Shown: piece by piece, positions 63,902 to 64,000 of the stretch
Numbering within the stretch: position 1 is the stretch's first letter
Layout of the letters: every line of letters starts with the position of its first letter
Assembly: GCF_026626635.1 (NCBI RefSeq)
Contig: NZ_JAPNKA010000001.1
Span: 7,688,001 to 7,752,000, forward strand
Length of the DNA stretch: 64,000 bases
DNA from: Archangium lansingense
Lineage (GTDB): Bacteria; Myxococcota; Myxococcia; Myxococcales; Myxococcaceae
Reading direction: 5' to 3'
The notes under the pieces: model-generated
Seen by the model: only the letters and a program-made list of their open reading frames with translations
Told to the model about the DNA's origin: nothing
Databases searched by the model: none
Position numbers and translations under genes: made by a program

Positions 63902-64000
63902 TCATTTCCTGATGGGAGGGAAGCGCGCCCTGCCCTCCTTGCAGGTGTCCCTGACGTCCCTGCCGCACGTGCGGAAGTTCAGCTCCTTGTCCATGCAGAT
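63902..64000 (-). CDS. 3' end of a gene running out of the window
   Basis: On the minus strand an open frame enters at 64000 and stops with TGA at 63902. It gives 32 residues including CMDKELNFRTCGRDVRDTCKEGRARFPPIRK. Three regularly spaced Cys suggest a secreted or lipoprotein C-terminus. It is too short to identify. Confidence 0.45.
   Translation of the reverse strand: MCMDKELNFRTCGRDVRDTCKEGRARFPPIRK

Overview
The window looks like chromosome from a myxobacterium, most likely of the Archangium/Cystobacter/Stigmatella group. GC is very high throughout. The gene families are typical of that group: two DUSAM domains, a DUF2381 fragment, the Cys-rich tail of a myxobacterial Ser/Thr kinase, a fused Ser/Thr-kinase/ATPase/histidine-kinase, giant TPR and HEAT-repeat proteins, and many lipoproteins and secreted hydrolases. 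This is judged from family content; no 16S rRNA gene is present.

Layout. 1-14.5 kb: a metallo-beta-lactamase-fold hydrolase (cut by the window edge), a 1514-residue HEAT-repeat protein, polyphosphate kinase, a lone type IV prepilin, a YebC regulator overlapped by an arthropod-hemocyanin-like protein, a lipoprotein and an MFS exporter. 14.7-22.1 kb: secreted proteins, namely a cholesterol-dependent-cytolysin homologue with an atypical C-terminus, small SH3-like proteins, a GH13 amylase lipoprotein and an M4 metalloprotease. 22.5-24.9 kb: a patch of decayed myxobacterial genes around a lipoprotein/DUSAM pair, bounded by a 17-bp inverted repeat that looks like insertion-sequence ends. 24.9-44.4 kb: a SETD3-like SET methyltransferase, a double GNAT acetyltransferase, an Asp/Asn beta-hydroxylase, the hybrid kinase, a pseudokinase, a 1695-residue TPR protein, a coiled-coil envelope protein and a BTAD/AAA regulator that may be truncated.

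44.4-54.6 kb is a complete-looking integrated element of about 10.1 kb. Identical 21-bp direct repeats resembling the 3' end of ssrA (tmRNA) bound it, and GGGGTAC repeats lie just inside both ends. It encodes a tyrosine integrase, an AlpA-like regulator, a primase-polymerase and a RepA-like helicase. Iteron-like repeats follow the helicase. Next come two unknown proteins, a fused prohead-protease/major-capsid protein, a tail-fibre-like protein and an opposite-strand lipoprotein. I see no terminase, portal, tail tube, tape measure or lysis gene. This suggests a capsid-encoding phage satellite, or a cryptic prophage reduced to a similar set. It is the best candidate here for an undescribed system.

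54.6-64 kb: a partial duplicate of a sulfatase 5' end, the full sulfatase, and a three-gene set (condensation-domain acyltransferase, AfsA-type hotdog protein, HAD phosphatase) that resembles part of an actinomycete-style butyrolactone/furan signal pathway. Then come insertion-sequence and gene remnants, a DUF2252 protein, and the end of a gene cut by the window edge. No rRNA, intact tRNA or CRISPR array was seen.
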